Assembly: GCF_039872765.1 (NCBI RefSeq) | Contig: NZ_JBDPZC010000001.1 | Coordinates: 372,001-436,000 of the forward strand | Origin: Roseateles_B flavus | GTDB taxonomy: Bacteria; Pseudomonadota; Gammaproteobacteria; Burkholderiales; Burkholderiaceae_C | Direction: 5' to 3' | DNA length: 64,000 nucleotides | Shown: piece by piece, positions 27,510 through 37,078 of the stretch | How the letters are laid out: every line of letters starts with the position of its first letter | Position numbering within the stretch: position 1 is the stretch's first letter | The notes under the pieces: model-generated | The model's input: only the letters and a program-made list of their open reading frames with translations | The model's database searches: none | What the model was told of the DNA's origin: nothing | Made by a program: the position numbers and the translations under genes

Positions 27510-28592
27510 ATGCCAGGCGCAGTGCTCAGCGATGGCGCGCTGCGCGACACCTACCGACGCACCTGCCGGGTATCGACATGGCTGGTGGCCGCCGTCACCG
27601 CCGTCGACGCGGTAGCGCTGGCCGCACTTGGACTGCCCTTGTGGCGCTACCCGGCTGCGCTGAGCTTGCTGGCGGTGGTCATGCAGTGGGGCATGGTCGT
27701 CAGGTTGAGCGCCGAGGCCTTCGTTGGGTTGCTGGTCCTGGTGCTGTTGGCGCTCAGCGCCACGGCTGGCGTGCTCACTCTGGAGCTCGGTGTGGAGCCA
27801 GGCTTTCACATGCCGCTGTACGCCGTGGTCTTGCTGATTGCCGTGGCCAGCCGGCTTGGCCCCTTGTTCAAGCTGGTGATGGCGCTTGGTTTCGGCGCCG
27901 CCCTGCAGTTGCTGGAATTGCAGGCCAAAGGGGTGGATTCACATGCGGTCCTGGGGGAGTCGGTCAGCCACGCCTTCCGGAGCTTCAACCTGGCGGTGCT
28001 CTGCCTGACGAGCTTTGGCATCGCGCTGAGCTACCAGCTGCTGGCGCAGCGTCAACAGCAGGCGCTGCTGGCTTTGGCCGAGACTGACACATTGACGGGG
28101 TTGCCGAACCGACGGGCGCTGAATCACGCTGTCAGTCTGCTGCTGGCGCAGCGGGAGCGTCACGCCATGGTGATCGCCGTGGTGCTGGCCGACCTGGACC
28201 ACTTCAAGAGCATCGACGACCGCGCCGGCCACGAGGCGGGCGATGCCGTTCTGCGTGAAGCCAGCCGGCGCCTTCAGGGCGCGCTGCGCCGAGGCGATTT
28301 GCTGGCGCGCTGGGGCGGCGAGGAGTTCGTCGCCGTGCTTCCTTTCACCGGCCTGGCCGGTGCCGAGAGCCTGGCGCAACGCATGCGGGAGGCCATGGAG
28401 GCCAGCCAGGTTCAGATCGGACATTTGCCGGTCGCGGTCACCGCGACGTTCGGCGTCACGGAAATGGGTTTGGGCGAGCCCCTCGAGGAGGCGTTGAATC
28501 GCGCAGACCAGGCGCTTTATCAAGGCAAGCGTGAAGGGCGCAACCGCGTCGTGGCACAAGCCTCCGGTCTGTCCACGGGGCAATCGTCATGA
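27510..28592 (+). CDS. Membrane-bound diguanylate cyclase (GGDEF)
   Basis: The 360-residue protein has five or six membrane helices (about 20-190, MASE-like sensory part) and a C-terminal GGDEF domain with DTLTGLPNRRAL, DLDHFKSIDD and the active-site loop GGEEF at 269-273. An RxxD inhibitory site (RRGD) lies just before it, so product feedback is expected. It makes cyclic di-GMP from two GTP. Start ATG 27510 chosen at the first codon consistent with the membrane region. Its stop overlaps the next gene's start (ATGA), implying a functional pair with the following solute-binding protein. Confidence 0.92.
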   Translation: MPGAVLSDGALRDTYRRTCRVSTWLVAAVTAVDAVALAALGLPLWRYPAALSLLAVVMQWGMVVRLSAEAFVGLLVLVLLALSATAGVLTLELGVEPGFHMPLYAVVLLIAVASRLGPLFKLVMALGFGAALQLLELQAKGVDSHAVLGESVSHAFRSFNLAVLCLTSFGIALSYQLLAQRQQQALLALAETDTLTGLPNRRALNHAVSLLLAQRERHAMVIAVVLADLDHFKSIDDRAGHEAGDAVLREASRRLQGALRRGDLLARWGGEEFVAVLPFTGLAGAESLAQRMREAMEASQVQIGHLPVAVTATFGVTEMGLGEPLEEALNRADQALYQGKREGRNRVVAQASGLSTGQSS

Positions 28593-29362
28593 AGGTGACC
28601 CTGCTGCTTCTTTTGATGTGGGCGGGTGGCGCGCAGGCCGCCGACTGCCCTCGAGTGGTGTTTTCGGCGAACCCGAATTACCCACCGTTTCACTGGGTCG
28701 AGGACGGCAAGCTGGTGGGCGCCAGCATCGAGCTGACGGAGCGAGTCTTCAGAGAGTTGGGCGTCAGTGCTGAGGCTCGCTACCTCGGCCCCTGGAACAG
28801 AGTTTTGCGCGCGGCCGAGCTGGGGCAGATCGACATGGTCGCTGCCTTGAAAGTCACCCCTGAGCGCGAGGTCTACCTGGACTTTACAAGCGCGCGCTTC
28901 TCAGCAAATCCGATGGCGGTCTTTGTGCGCGCCAACCATCGGATTCCCTACGGCGGCTGGACCGACCTGATTGGACGTACCGGTCTCGTCGCGCGCGGCG
29001 ACCGGTTCGGCGACGGCTTTGACGATTTCCTGCATGAGAAGCTGCAGGTCATGTCCAGCAACGACATGGCGGACGGATTTGCCAATCTGCAACGAGGCCG
29101 CGCCGAGTATTTTGTGACCAGCTACTTGGTAGGGAGTGCCTACCTGGCCGCAACGCGCCTCGACACCACCATGTTTCCGCTAAGCCCGATGGTTAACTCC
29201 GGCTCGATCCATCACGGATTTGTGCGTCAGTCGCCGTGCCTCAAGTACAAGGGAGCGGTTTCCGCCAAGCTAGTGTCCTACGAAGCAGACGGCACGACAG
29301 CGAAGCTGATCGAGAAGTACGACCAGCTGTGGAGGAAGAGGTCAGGCAATCAGGCCGAGTGA
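28589..29362 (+). CDS. Periplasmic solute-binding-like protein coupled to the diguanylate cyclase
   Basis: The 257-residue protein has a signal peptide (1-18) and family 3 features: NYPPFHWVEDGKLVGASIELTERVF, the lobe-1 turn QIDMVAALKVTPEREVYLDFT, and GFANLQRGRAEYFVTS. The start overlaps the cyclase stop. As with other cyclase/solute-binding pairs, it may bind a ligand and act on the membrane part of the cyclase; that is inference. No transporter genes are present. Confidence 0.82.
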   Translation: MKVTLLLLLMWAGGAQAADCPRVVFSANPNYPPFHWVEDGKLVGASIELTERVFRELGVSAEARYLGPWNRVLRAAELGQIDMVAALKVTPEREVYLDFTSARFSANPMAVFVRANHRIPYGGWTDLIGRTGLVARGDRFGDGFDDFLHEKLQVMSSNDMADGFANLQRGRAEYFVTSYLVGSAYLAATRLDTTMFPLSPMVNSGSIHHGFVRQSPCLKYKGAVSAKLVSYEADGTTAKLIEKYDQLWRKRSGNQAE

Positions 29363-29458
29363 CGTGAGTGAGCATTGACGGAACTACCCCGCATTGGCGG
29401 ACAAGAACCTAGGTCCGTGCCCGCTTGCCGGCCAGACAGCCCCTTGCTCCAGGCCGCC

Positions 29459-29875
29459 TCAAGACGGCTTTCCCAAGACCGGAGACGATTTTCTTGAGAT
29501 GCGGGCTATCAGGGCCATCGCCTCTGCACCTGCTCCCGTGCTCGGCTGCTGCGATTTGAGCAGCGGCTTCAAGAGACGACCAACTTCGGCGAGCTCGCAC
29601 GCCAATTCCGCGTACAGCGATGGATGGCCATCACGAAGTTCTGCAGGCATGCACTGAATCAAATGCACGTCAGCAGCCCGGCAGAGCTCTTCAGCCGAGC
29701 CAATCAGTTTCTCGACCAACGTCACGAGCCTCTCATGCTCGTTCTGGTCAAACGGGAACGGGTCGCCCCGCAAGTGCACGCAGACGATGTGCATCGCCTC
29801 CAGCAACTCGAACATGGCACCCGACACCAAGCCAGCAATGTTTTCGTCTTCTGTCGGCTGGACCGAAAGGCTCAT
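29459..29875 (-). CDS. Hypothetical protein (138 aa)
   Basis: I start at ATG 29875, since the 26 residues upstream to 29953 are not compelling. The protein is helical throughout, with no cysteine cluster or catalytic motif (MFELLEAMHIVC; LVEKLIGSAEELCRAADVHLIQCM; LYAELACELAEVGRLLKPLLK). It may bind another protein. Not recognised. Confidence 0.5.
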   Translation of the reverse strand: MSLSVQPTEDENIAGLVSGAMFELLEAMHIVCVHLRGDPFPFDQNEHERLVTLVEKLIGSAEELCRAADVHLIQCMPAELRDGHPSLYAELACELAEVGRLLKPLLKSQQPSTGAGAEAMALIARISRKSSPVLGKPS

Positions 29876-30629
29876 ACAGCTGACCCCTGCATCGAGCAGT
29901 GATTCAAGCCTCGAGTTGCAACAGTGCAAGGCTCGCAGCTTTCGCGCCGGCACTCAAGGTGTGCAGGCTTTCCCCGAATGGTAGCGATTTGGGCAGCAAG
30001 GATTCATCTTCTGCTGCCGTGGCCTATTGACGATTAAGACGGTTGCTGAGCAGGTGCTTCGGCGTGATGACAGCGACGAAGCATTGTCGCCCCGGCCTCG
30101 TGCCGGGGTTTTTCTTTCCCTCGACGGGGTCTCGGTCGAAGAGCCTGTGAAGCTTACGAAATCTCCGGAGAGAGTCCATGACCGCTGAGCGGGTTGATAA
30201 GCATTCAACATCGCCCAGGATCACGTAGATGGCACTCCGAGTACGAGGCCCAGGGGGCAGGTTTTGACGGATGGATGTTGCTACCGGCCTAGCACCTTGC
30301 TGTGAAGCCGCAGCCCGAGCCTAACGATTCCCCCAAAGGAGTGACGAGGGCAAATCCGCAGTCTCGCAGCTAGCTGCCCGCCCATAATTGGCCGGACGGC
30401 CTCTTCAATTTCGATCCAACCCTCAGTAGCCACCGAAATCGGGCTCGGTGGCTCAATTCAACAAGGTTTACCTGCCGCGATCTGCGCCCGGCCTATGCCC
30501 TGCGGCGGCATATAGCCACTGACTGTTGGCATCGCAAGACGAGTTGGCTGTCAAGGTACGGCGCTCCAATCAGCTGTCATCCTCAACGGGCTATAGACTA
30601 ACTCCGCCATTCGATCAGGACTCAACGCC
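29876..30629. other. Long intergenic region with one terminator
   Basis: About 750 bases. It holds a clear plus-strand terminator at 30091-30114 and no supported gene; the longest frame just before the terminator (from 29980) is 19 codons. The presence of a terminator without an obvious gene leaves room for a small RNA or a very short gene here. The rest presumably includes the promoter for the gene at 30630. Confidence 0.4.
30091..30114 (+). terminator. Rho-independent terminator
   Basis: CCCCGGC, loop CTCGT, GCCGGGG, then TTTTT. Strong plus-strand terminator with no clear gene just upstream. Confidence 0.8.
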
Positions 30630-31166
30630 ATGTCGCTTCCAGCTCCCTTCGGACTGTTCATGGGAATGCAACTCACTGACTTTGCCGAGCCACTGCGGGA
30701 AGTTGCACCTTTCAAATTTGCACTTGACGTTCCGCCTAAGCCCCATCCGGCCTTTTCGCTTTACGTGCTGCAAATTACGCCAAAACATGGCCTCTCTTGG
30801 ATCAAAGCAATCGGCCATGACGTCAAGACCAGCAGCTACGGACTTGAGCTAAAGGGCGCATTTGATGCAATGGAAGGGAAGCTCAAGAACACCTATGGTT
30901 CGAGTACGCGGAATGACTTCTTGATGGTGGATAGCATCTGGAACGAGCCCAAAGACTGGATGATGGCATTGCTAAAAAATGAGCGATTTCTGAGCAGCGT
31001 CTGGGATGCGAAGTCCGGCGCGAAACTTACAGAGGCAATCGAATCAATATATTTGGGCGCTTCGGGGTCGGACTCTGATACTGGCTACATAACGATTGAG
31101 TACAACCTGAAGAGCGGCGCTCAGGCCGATGCGGAGATCGCTGAAATTCAAGACGAGGTGCTGTAG
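30630..31166 (+). CDS. Hypothetical protein (178 aa)
   Basis: ATG 30630 follows AGGA. The first residues (FGLFMGMQLTDF) resemble the N-terminal start of small proteins that monitor a codon-like GL-x-x-GM motif, followed by mixed alpha/beta sequence and an acidic C-terminus (AQADAEIAEIQDEVL). No catalytic residues visible. Codon use is less GC-biased than the neighbouring sensory genes, suggesting a separate origin. Not recognised. Confidence 0.6.
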   Translation: MSLPAPFGLFMGMQLTDFAEPLREVAPFKFALDVPPKPHPAFSLYVLQITPKHGLSWIKAIGHDVKTSSYGLELKGAFDAMEGKLKNTYGSSTRNDFLMVDSIWNEPKDWMMALLKNERFLSSVWDAKSGAKLTEAIESIYLGASGSDSDTGYITIEYNLKSGAQADAEIAEIQDEVL

Positions 31167-31574
31167 TTACCGCTAGCCTACGTAGGTGCTTCCTGCGCCC
31201 CACCAGCTTGAACTGACCCCCAGAAGTTGGACAGCCAGGGTCCTTGCCTGGGCGAAGATGTGCAACCGGGTTGAGTAAAAGATTAGGGGACGGCTTTGCA
31301 GCATTCTCGGACGGTCGGTGGCTGCCGTCTTATGCACGCTGTTCGACTCATCGCGGTCATCGGGAGCCAAACCCCTATCGTGACATCAGCGACTTGTCTC
31401 TGGGGTGCGGCTGCCGTTCAGCGTGCGCGCGGCTATGGCCCTGCCGCCGTCCGGTCAGATGTCCGGTTCGAAAGCTATCGCACTCGCGTTGTCGATCCTG
31501 TGCCGACTTTCGTATTCACCGCCCCGGTCGATGCCGGTGACGGTGATGTGGCAGTTTCTATCAACGCCTGTAGT
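31167..31574. other. Intergenic region holding an IS3-type end remnant
   Basis: About 400 bases between convergent genes. At 31208-31233 the sequence TTGAACTGACCCCCAGAAGT and the following TGGACA match the terminal inverted repeat of IS3-family elements. No transposase follows, so only a scar is left. No gene is supported in the rest. Confidence 0.5.
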
Positions 31575-32918
31575 TCAGAGGCAACCTTCAGCGAAGCGTT
31601 CCACCCAAAGCTCGCCGCTGAGCAGAGGTTCGAACACGGAATCGACCTTTCTAGCCGCCAAAGGTGAATGAGGATTGCCCAGCCCGAAGAACTCTGTGGA
31701 ATCACCCAAGAGCGCCTGAGGCAGGTGAAGTTGAGCGAAATCAAGGCGGCGGGCCAAGGGGTTGATCCTCCGTAAATTGTCCAAACCCGCCTCGGCCAAC
31801 CAACGAATCGGCTCAATCTGACTGCCCTTAAGCTCTTGCTCGACCCGCTCGCCGAAGGTGATTGCGCGTGCATGTACCGAAGGCAAATCAATGCCAAGCG
31901 CTTCAATTGCTTGTCTCGCAACCGCCTCAGCTTCGTCTAGCGTCAAGCCGGGCTTGTGCGGAAGGCACCGTGTCATGAGATGGAAAGCAGTCCCTAGGTC
32001 CCGTGATCGAAGGCCATCACGCATCCGACGGCTGAAGGCATGATCGCTCGGCAGCCTGACCCGACGCATGAGCTCCTCATCTGCCGCCAATTCGTCAAAC
32101 GCCTCGTCTGTGAGATTGAGGCAGACGCGTGTGAGCACCGCACACACGGCGAACGCACTGCCTACGTCCGGAGTTCCAAGCACGTTTGCTGCAAGGTGTA
32201 CACAGACCGAGTATTCGGTGATGTCGGGGTTGTAAAGGTAGTCCATCAACCGCCGTGAAATCTCTCTCCGTTCGACGATGCCGTAGTCCTCGACGAGCGC
32301 CGAAACAAGGCCCATCCGGAACGCCGTCTCCTGCGCCATAGCGGACGATTCAAGGATGGAGACAGTTGACATGGGAGACCTAACCATCTCCTCGTCTGCC
32401 GCGTTGCTGAATCGTTGAAACAGGATGGGTCGGCCAGTGACCCTTCCATCCTTATCGAACACCTGACCCGCAGTGACGGTCGCGCGCCACGGCCGAGTGT
32501 TTTCAGCACCCCGCTTTACGGTGTAGTAGTCGGGCAGAGCAATGCTTCGCAGGAGGTCATAGAAGCGCTTTGCGTTCCAGAACTGGGCTTCATCCTGCTG
32601 AAATGCATCGCTGCAGGAGTATGCGGAGTTCATGCAGGACAGCAATTTCATACCCCATACCGTCGAAGTGCTGTCGACAAAATGGGTGTACTCGTGGGCG
32701 GCGAGCGGCATCACCTTCGCCATAGCCTCGTACTGAGGGCCTGAAAGCCTCTCTCCTCCCGCCAAGATTTCGCGCTGTTGAATGATGGCGTCGACATCAC
32801 TTCGTTCTAAGCTCTCGAAGGACACCGTGGCTGTGCCGAAGTGATAGCTGCCCGCGACGTCGGATCGCTTCAGCACGTTGAAACGCTGTGTAGCTTGCTT
32901 AAATTCTTCAAAGTTCAT
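31575..32918 (-). CDS. Predicted HExxH metallopeptidase-like protein
   Basis: The start at ATG 32918 follows AGGGAG and removes a 59-residue extension lacking support. The 447-residue protein holds HEYTH at residues 75-79 in a helix (MPLAAHEYTHFVDSTSTVWG), the zinc-binding motif of gluzincin-type peptidases; a later helix with SILESSAMAQE (about residue 190) could give the third ligand. The rest is helical and not recognised. It has no signal peptide, so it should act in the cytoplasm. It lies 290 bases behind zorD on the same strand and may belong to the defence cluster. Confidence 0.6.
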   Translation of the reverse strand: MNFEEFKQATQRFNVLKRSDVAGSYHFGTATVSFESLERSDVDAIIQQREILAGGERLSGPQYEAMAKVMPLAAHEYTHFVDSTSTVWGMKLLSCMNSAYSCSDAFQQDEAQFWNAKRFYDLLRSIALPDYYTVKRGAENTRPWRATVTAGQVFDKDGRVTGRPILFQRFSNAADEEMVRSPMSTVSILESSAMAQETAFRMGLVSALVEDYGIVERREISRRLMDYLYNPDITEYSVCVHLAANVLGTPDVGSAFAVCAVLTRVCLNLTDEAFDELAADEELMRRVRLPSDHAFSRRMRDGLRSRDLGTAFHLMTRCLPHKPGLTLDEAEAVARQAIEALGIDLPSVHARAITFGERVEQELKGSQIEPIRWLAEAGLDNLRRINPLARRLDFAQLHLPQALLGDSTEFFGLGNPHSPLAARKVDSVFEPLLSGELWVERFAEGCL

Positions 32919-33208
32919 TGATTTGTTCTCCCTTGACCGAGTAGCTATTGAAGCACCGAGGCGAGAGTGCACGTCGATCAGACTGAGGGGCACCTTGCCC
33001 GTTACGTTACCGCCACCAACGATGTACGCCCATGGATTCGGCGGGTGATGCCGAATTCCGCCTCGCGTGTTGCTGTATGACCGGTCCAGTAACAAGTGGC
33101 CGCCCGGTCTCCAGAATCGAGCGACGGCTGCCAGCCTGAAGCCGCCGGCGCCCCAGAAGGATCACGCCGACCTAGGGGTCAGCAGCAAGCTCTCGGGACC
33201 GCCACTGC

Positions 33209-36200
33209 TTAAGCTACCAAGTTGGGCGAAAGCACCAACTCTTGAAGTGCACCATCAAACTCATGGTTCGTGATGGGGTGCGCCCCCAGCAACTCCTCGA
33301 TCAGCGACCGCACGACAAGTTCGACTTGATTGGCTGAGGCCTGCTCCCGTGCTCCAGCTGTGAAGCGCTGGTTGGTCACCGCTACCTTGCGGAACCTAGT
33401 GCCACGAAACCGAGCTTGGTATCTGGCTGCGCCGGCCGTCACCTCCTTGATGGCGTCCCAACCAATGTCTGCAGACTTCGAGCTCTTGCATTGCAGGAGT
33501 TCACCTTCCCGGTCCTTCAACGCAACAACGTCGATGCCACCATCACCGCCCCTCTTAGGTGTGACCGTTGCTTGGAATCCTTGCTTAGACCACAGCAAGC
33601 AGCAGAACACTTCGAACCCGTCTCCGTCCATGCGGTCGACGTCATCCATCGTCAGGTAGCGCTTCGGCAAGGCCTCGCCAGTTCCACCGCCCCCAACCAA
33701 CTCGCTAAAGGTGGCGTCCCCACCGGAGCCATTGAGCATTGATGTCAGGCCGCCGTCGTCCAAGGTAGAGCCGGCCAACCCTGCTTTGCGTTTCAGCAGT
33801 TGGTCAAGGCGAACCTCGAAGGTATGAAAGTCGTCGGCAACTACCGTTGGGCAGTACACAAAAACATCCCGCTCCTGTCCAATGCGAAATGCTCGGTCGG
33901 TGGCCTGCGCCTCCTTCGAGGGGTTCCATGCACGGGTGAAATGAAACACATGATTTGCAGCCGTCACATTGAGGCCCGCTCCCGCAGCCAGCGTGGACAA
34001 GATGATGACGTCAAAGCCGGGCTTCGCCGAGAACCTGTCGATGTACCCCTGGCGCCCCTGCGAGTCTCCGTTGATGATGAACGGACGGATGCCGAAGCTC
34101 TCCTTCAGGAAGTAGTACAAGGCTGCCTGCGCTTCACGCAATTCCGTGAACACGATGGCCTTCTCGCCTGCCTGCTGAATTTCAGCCAAGCGGGCCAGCA
34201 ACCAATCCAACTTGGGCGAGTTCGCAAGGTGGGGCTCCCGTCCGGCCTTGTCGACCATGAATTTCGCGCCCGGGAGGCAGTACGGCTCGGCGCAAACCGC
34301 CTTCATGAGGTGCAGCGCACCGAATGACAACTGTGCACGCTTTCGCCCGTTCGTCTCGTTGGCAGCGTCTTGCAGCTTCTTGAGCCCACCCTTGTAGAGA
34401 ATGCGTTGATGCTCCGTGAGCCCAATTTCGAGCAATTCATGCTCGCCCAGGATGGGCTTGAACTGCAGCTCGACATCCGAAGCCTTCTTCATTGCGAAGA
34501 ACTTCTTCGGTAGGTCTGCAGCGATGTCGGCCTTCGTGCGTCGCAGCGTCTGCGGCCCAATCGCTGTCTGAAGCCGCTTCAGCGCGGCCATCTGGTCTTC
34601 GGTCTCGCATTCAATGGGTCGCCGGTAAGTCTTCCCGAACTCTTCCAAGGCCCCAAGCAGCCCAGGTTGCACCAGGTCGAACAGGCACCAAAGGTCGGCG
34701 AGCGAGTTCTCGACAGGCGTTCCCGTACAGGCTATGCGGAAGTCAGCCTTCAACTTCTTGGCCGCCAACGTCACTAAGGTCCCCGGTGTCTTGATGCGCT
34801 GGGCCTCATCGCAGATGAGGAACGCGAAGGGCTGCTTGGCTAGCGAAAACTCGTAGGAGGTCAGCACCTCATAGGTAGTGATGACAACCTTCGCCGTCCC
34901 CGCCCAGTTCGGCATGAGCAGCTCCACGATGCCCTTATCCCTCAGTTGGCTGTCGATGAGTCCAAGCGGCTGCTTGCGTGCCTTCAGCTCGTCCCCATAC
35001 AAGACCAGCACTTCCGGGAAGGAGTCGTTGAAAAACTTCTTGGCCTCATTCGCCCAGTTCTCCAGCAAGCTCTTGGGCGCAAAGATGACGGACGGAGCCG
35101 CATTCGGGTTAGCTTCGTAGTACCAGCTCAGCACCGACAGCAACTGCAGAGTCTTGCCGAGCCCCATGTCGTCGGCCAGAAGCGCCCCGCGGCATTCCGA
35201 GGGTGCCTTCGACACCAGATGCTGGAACCATGCGACTCCGTATTGCTGATGCGCCTTTAACTGGATGGACTGCCGCAGCGACCGCGGTAGCTCGGCCTTC
35301 CAACCGTCAGGCAAGGCAAGCGATGTCCGACGTTCCTCGAGGTAGTCAACGCCGTGAAAATTGGTCTTAACTAGCAAGGTTTCGCGCGGAGCCTGCTTCT
35401 CCTTCGGCTTCGACTCGCCCTCGACTTTCACCTTGTCTTGGCTCCCCAGCATCGCCTTGAAGCCGTCTGCAAGAGTGCGTGCTTGCGCGGTTGCAATGGA
35501 CGTCGGCAGGCTCTCGTTCTTAACCTCGGCCGCGCCCTGTTGCTCAGCTTCCGCAACCTGTTTGTCGAAGTCCTTGACCCAGTCCTTCGTCAGGGGGATG
35601 AGCACCTGGCCCTCGTGTCCCTGCAGGGTCACCTTGACCATCGGTGTCAGGTCAGACGGAAGCCACCCTGAGTCGTCATCGCCGTCTTTCTTCTCCCGCT
35701 GAAAAACTGGCACGTAGATGGGCTTGGCCACACCGATGCCTTCGATGCGCCCACTGTATCCATCAAGCTGGTAGACGTCGTCAAAGCTGATGCGCTCCGC
35801 GGGCTGATTGCGCCAGAGGTGGGCAAGCTGCATACCTTGCTCAAGCTGCGCAGTAGATTCCGCGTCAACTGTCAGGTCGTATTCATCCCAAGCAAACCGT
35901 TCACGGTCCTGCTCGAGGGCGCCTCGTAGCGTCGCAAGAAACAAGTCCAGCTCTTCGGACGTTTTGAAGGTCTTAACGTCAGTTCTGGCGGAGCCGTCAC
36001 CGAAGTGTTCCGTGACGAGCAAGTCAACCGTGTTGATGCGCCCGTGCTCAGTCCGACCAACGACGCTGAAGACCGCGGCAACAGCCCCAGCCTCCGCTCG
36101 GTCAGCCTCGAACTCGTCCTCCTTGAGCACCTCGTGCGCCGCATCGCCAAGAAACGCGAACGGGTTGTGAATGAACTTCTCAGCCTTTGCACCGGCGACC

Positions 36201-37078
36201 TTGCGTCCGGGCATCTCCCGTTTAATGACCGAAAGCACTTTTCGCACTGGGTCGGAGATGACTACGCGGACTCGGCCTGCGCCCCGCGTCAGGTCGTAGT
36301 GCGATTGCACAGAGTTGAACCCGTCGAAAGCGGTAAGCCACCCGTCGGGTGCGCCTTCAAAGGTCGGAGAGACAGTCAAGACCCGACCGAACGGCGTCTC
36401 GTCTTTCGACAGCGGAAGGCGAAGTGAGTCCGGCGTCAGTACGAGCGTCGTCTCGAGGTATGGGTTCGCATAGAGGGCTCCCGCACGGTCCGCAAGGCCT
36501 CGAATCCGCCCCCACGCAAGTTCTTGAGCATGCTGGTTCCGGCCTGATGAAGAACGCGAGCGCAGGGCACCAATCTCAGCGACAGTGGCCCAAGCCCACG
36601 ACGACAACATTTGCGGCTTACCGCCGACCGTTGCCACTGCGCCTTCGAGGCCGTCGACCCGCACCTGCTGAGCACCATCGGTCCATCCTGCGACCTCCAG
36701 GTCAAAGTCATCCGACGACAAGGTTCCAGAGCCATCGACTATTGGACGCAACGGCCCTTGTGGCGGCAGGCCGAGAAGCTTCAACGCGCCTACGTGCTCG
36801 GCCGATGCCAGCAGGGCATAGACGTCTGACCACGGGATGGTTGCGCTGCCCAAGCCCAATCGGCACCGCCCCTCGGAGGCCAACTGGGCCAGGTAAGCCC
36901 CAAGCACGGTGTCCTCGGCGCCAGCTTCGTGGATGGCGTCCAGCAATCCTTCGGAGGTGGGCTCGGAAAGCTCCCGGGCAAAGTCAATGCGAACGCCTTC
37001 TTCCGTCCACGTGGTCTTGAGCGTTGACTCGGCCGCCTTGGAGATCGTTGAGCGCTTGAGAAAGTCGAACAGGCCCAT
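33209..37078 (-). CDS. zorD: Zorya type I ZorD: SNF2-type helicase with Mrr-like nuclease domain
   Basis: The 1,289-residue protein has an N-terminal region of about 600 residues, then a Swi2/Snf2 helicase: Walker A in DDMGLGKT (about 640), DEAQ (about 756), TGTPVENSL, and motif VI DRAFRIGQ near 1080. At the C-terminus, GGDGGIDVVA followed by LLQCK (about 1178-1196) is the Mrr-type PD-(D/E)XK active site. ZorD is the DNA-acting effector of Zorya, thought to attack phage DNA once the ZorAB motor senses invasion. Its ATG (37078) overlaps the zorC stop (ATGA). An upstream in-frame start at 37099 is not needed. Confidence 0.93.
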   Translation of the reverse strand: MGLFDFLKRSTISKAAESTLKTTWTEEGVRIDFARELSEPTSEGLLDAIHEAGAEDTVLGAYLAQLASEGRCRLGLGSATIPWSDVYALLASAEHVGALKLLGLPPQGPLRPIVDGSGTLSSDDFDLEVAGWTDGAQQVRVDGLEGAVATVGGKPQMLSSWAWATVAEIGALRSRSSSGRNQHAQELAWGRIRGLADRAGALYANPYLETTLVLTPDSLRLPLSKDETPFGRVLTVSPTFEGAPDGWLTAFDGFNSVQSHYDLTRGAGRVRVVISDPVRKVLSVIKREMPGRKVAGAKAEKFIHNPFAFLGDAAHEVLKEDEFEADRAEAGAVAAVFSVVGRTEHGRINTVDLLVTEHFGDGSARTDVKTFKTSEELDLFLATLRGALEQDRERFAWDEYDLTVDAESTAQLEQGMQLAHLWRNQPAERISFDDVYQLDGYSGRIEGIGVAKPIYVPVFQREKKDGDDDSGWLPSDLTPMVKVTLQGHEGQVLIPLTKDWVKDFDKQVAEAEQQGAAEVKNESLPTSIATAQARTLADGFKAMLGSQDKVKVEGESKPKEKQAPRETLLVKTNFHGVDYLEERRTSLALPDGWKAELPRSLRQSIQLKAHQQYGVAWFQHLVSKAPSECRGALLADDMGLGKTLQLLSVLSWYYEANPNAAPSVIFAPKSLLENWANEAKKFFNDSFPEVLVLYGDELKARKQPLGLIDSQLRDKGIVELLMPNWAGTAKVVITTYEVLTSYEFSLAKQPFAFLICDEAQRIKTPGTLVTLAAKKLKADFRIACTGTPVENSLADLWCLFDLVQPGLLGALEEFGKTYRRPIECETEDQMAALKRLQTAIGPQTLRRTKADIAADLPKKFFAMKKASDVELQFKPILGEHELLEIGLTEHQRILYKGGLKKLQDAANETNGRKRAQLSFGALHLMKAVCAEPYCLPGAKFMVDKAGREPHLANSPKLDWLLARLAEIQQAGEKAIVFTELREAQAALYYFLKESFGIRPFIINGDSQGRQGYIDRFSAKPGFDVIILSTLAAGAGLNVTAANHVFHFTRAWNPSKEAQATDRAFRIGQERDVFVYCPTVVADDFHTFEVRLDQLLKRKAGLAGSTLDDGGLTSMLNGSGGDATFSELVGGGGTGEALPKRYLTMDDVDRMDGDGFEVFCCLLWSKQGFQATVTPKRGGDGGIDVVALKDREGELLQCKSSKSADIGWDAIKEVTAGAARYQARFRGTRFRKVAVTNQRFTAGAREQASANQVELVVRSLIEELLGAHPITNHEFDGALQELVLSPNLVA

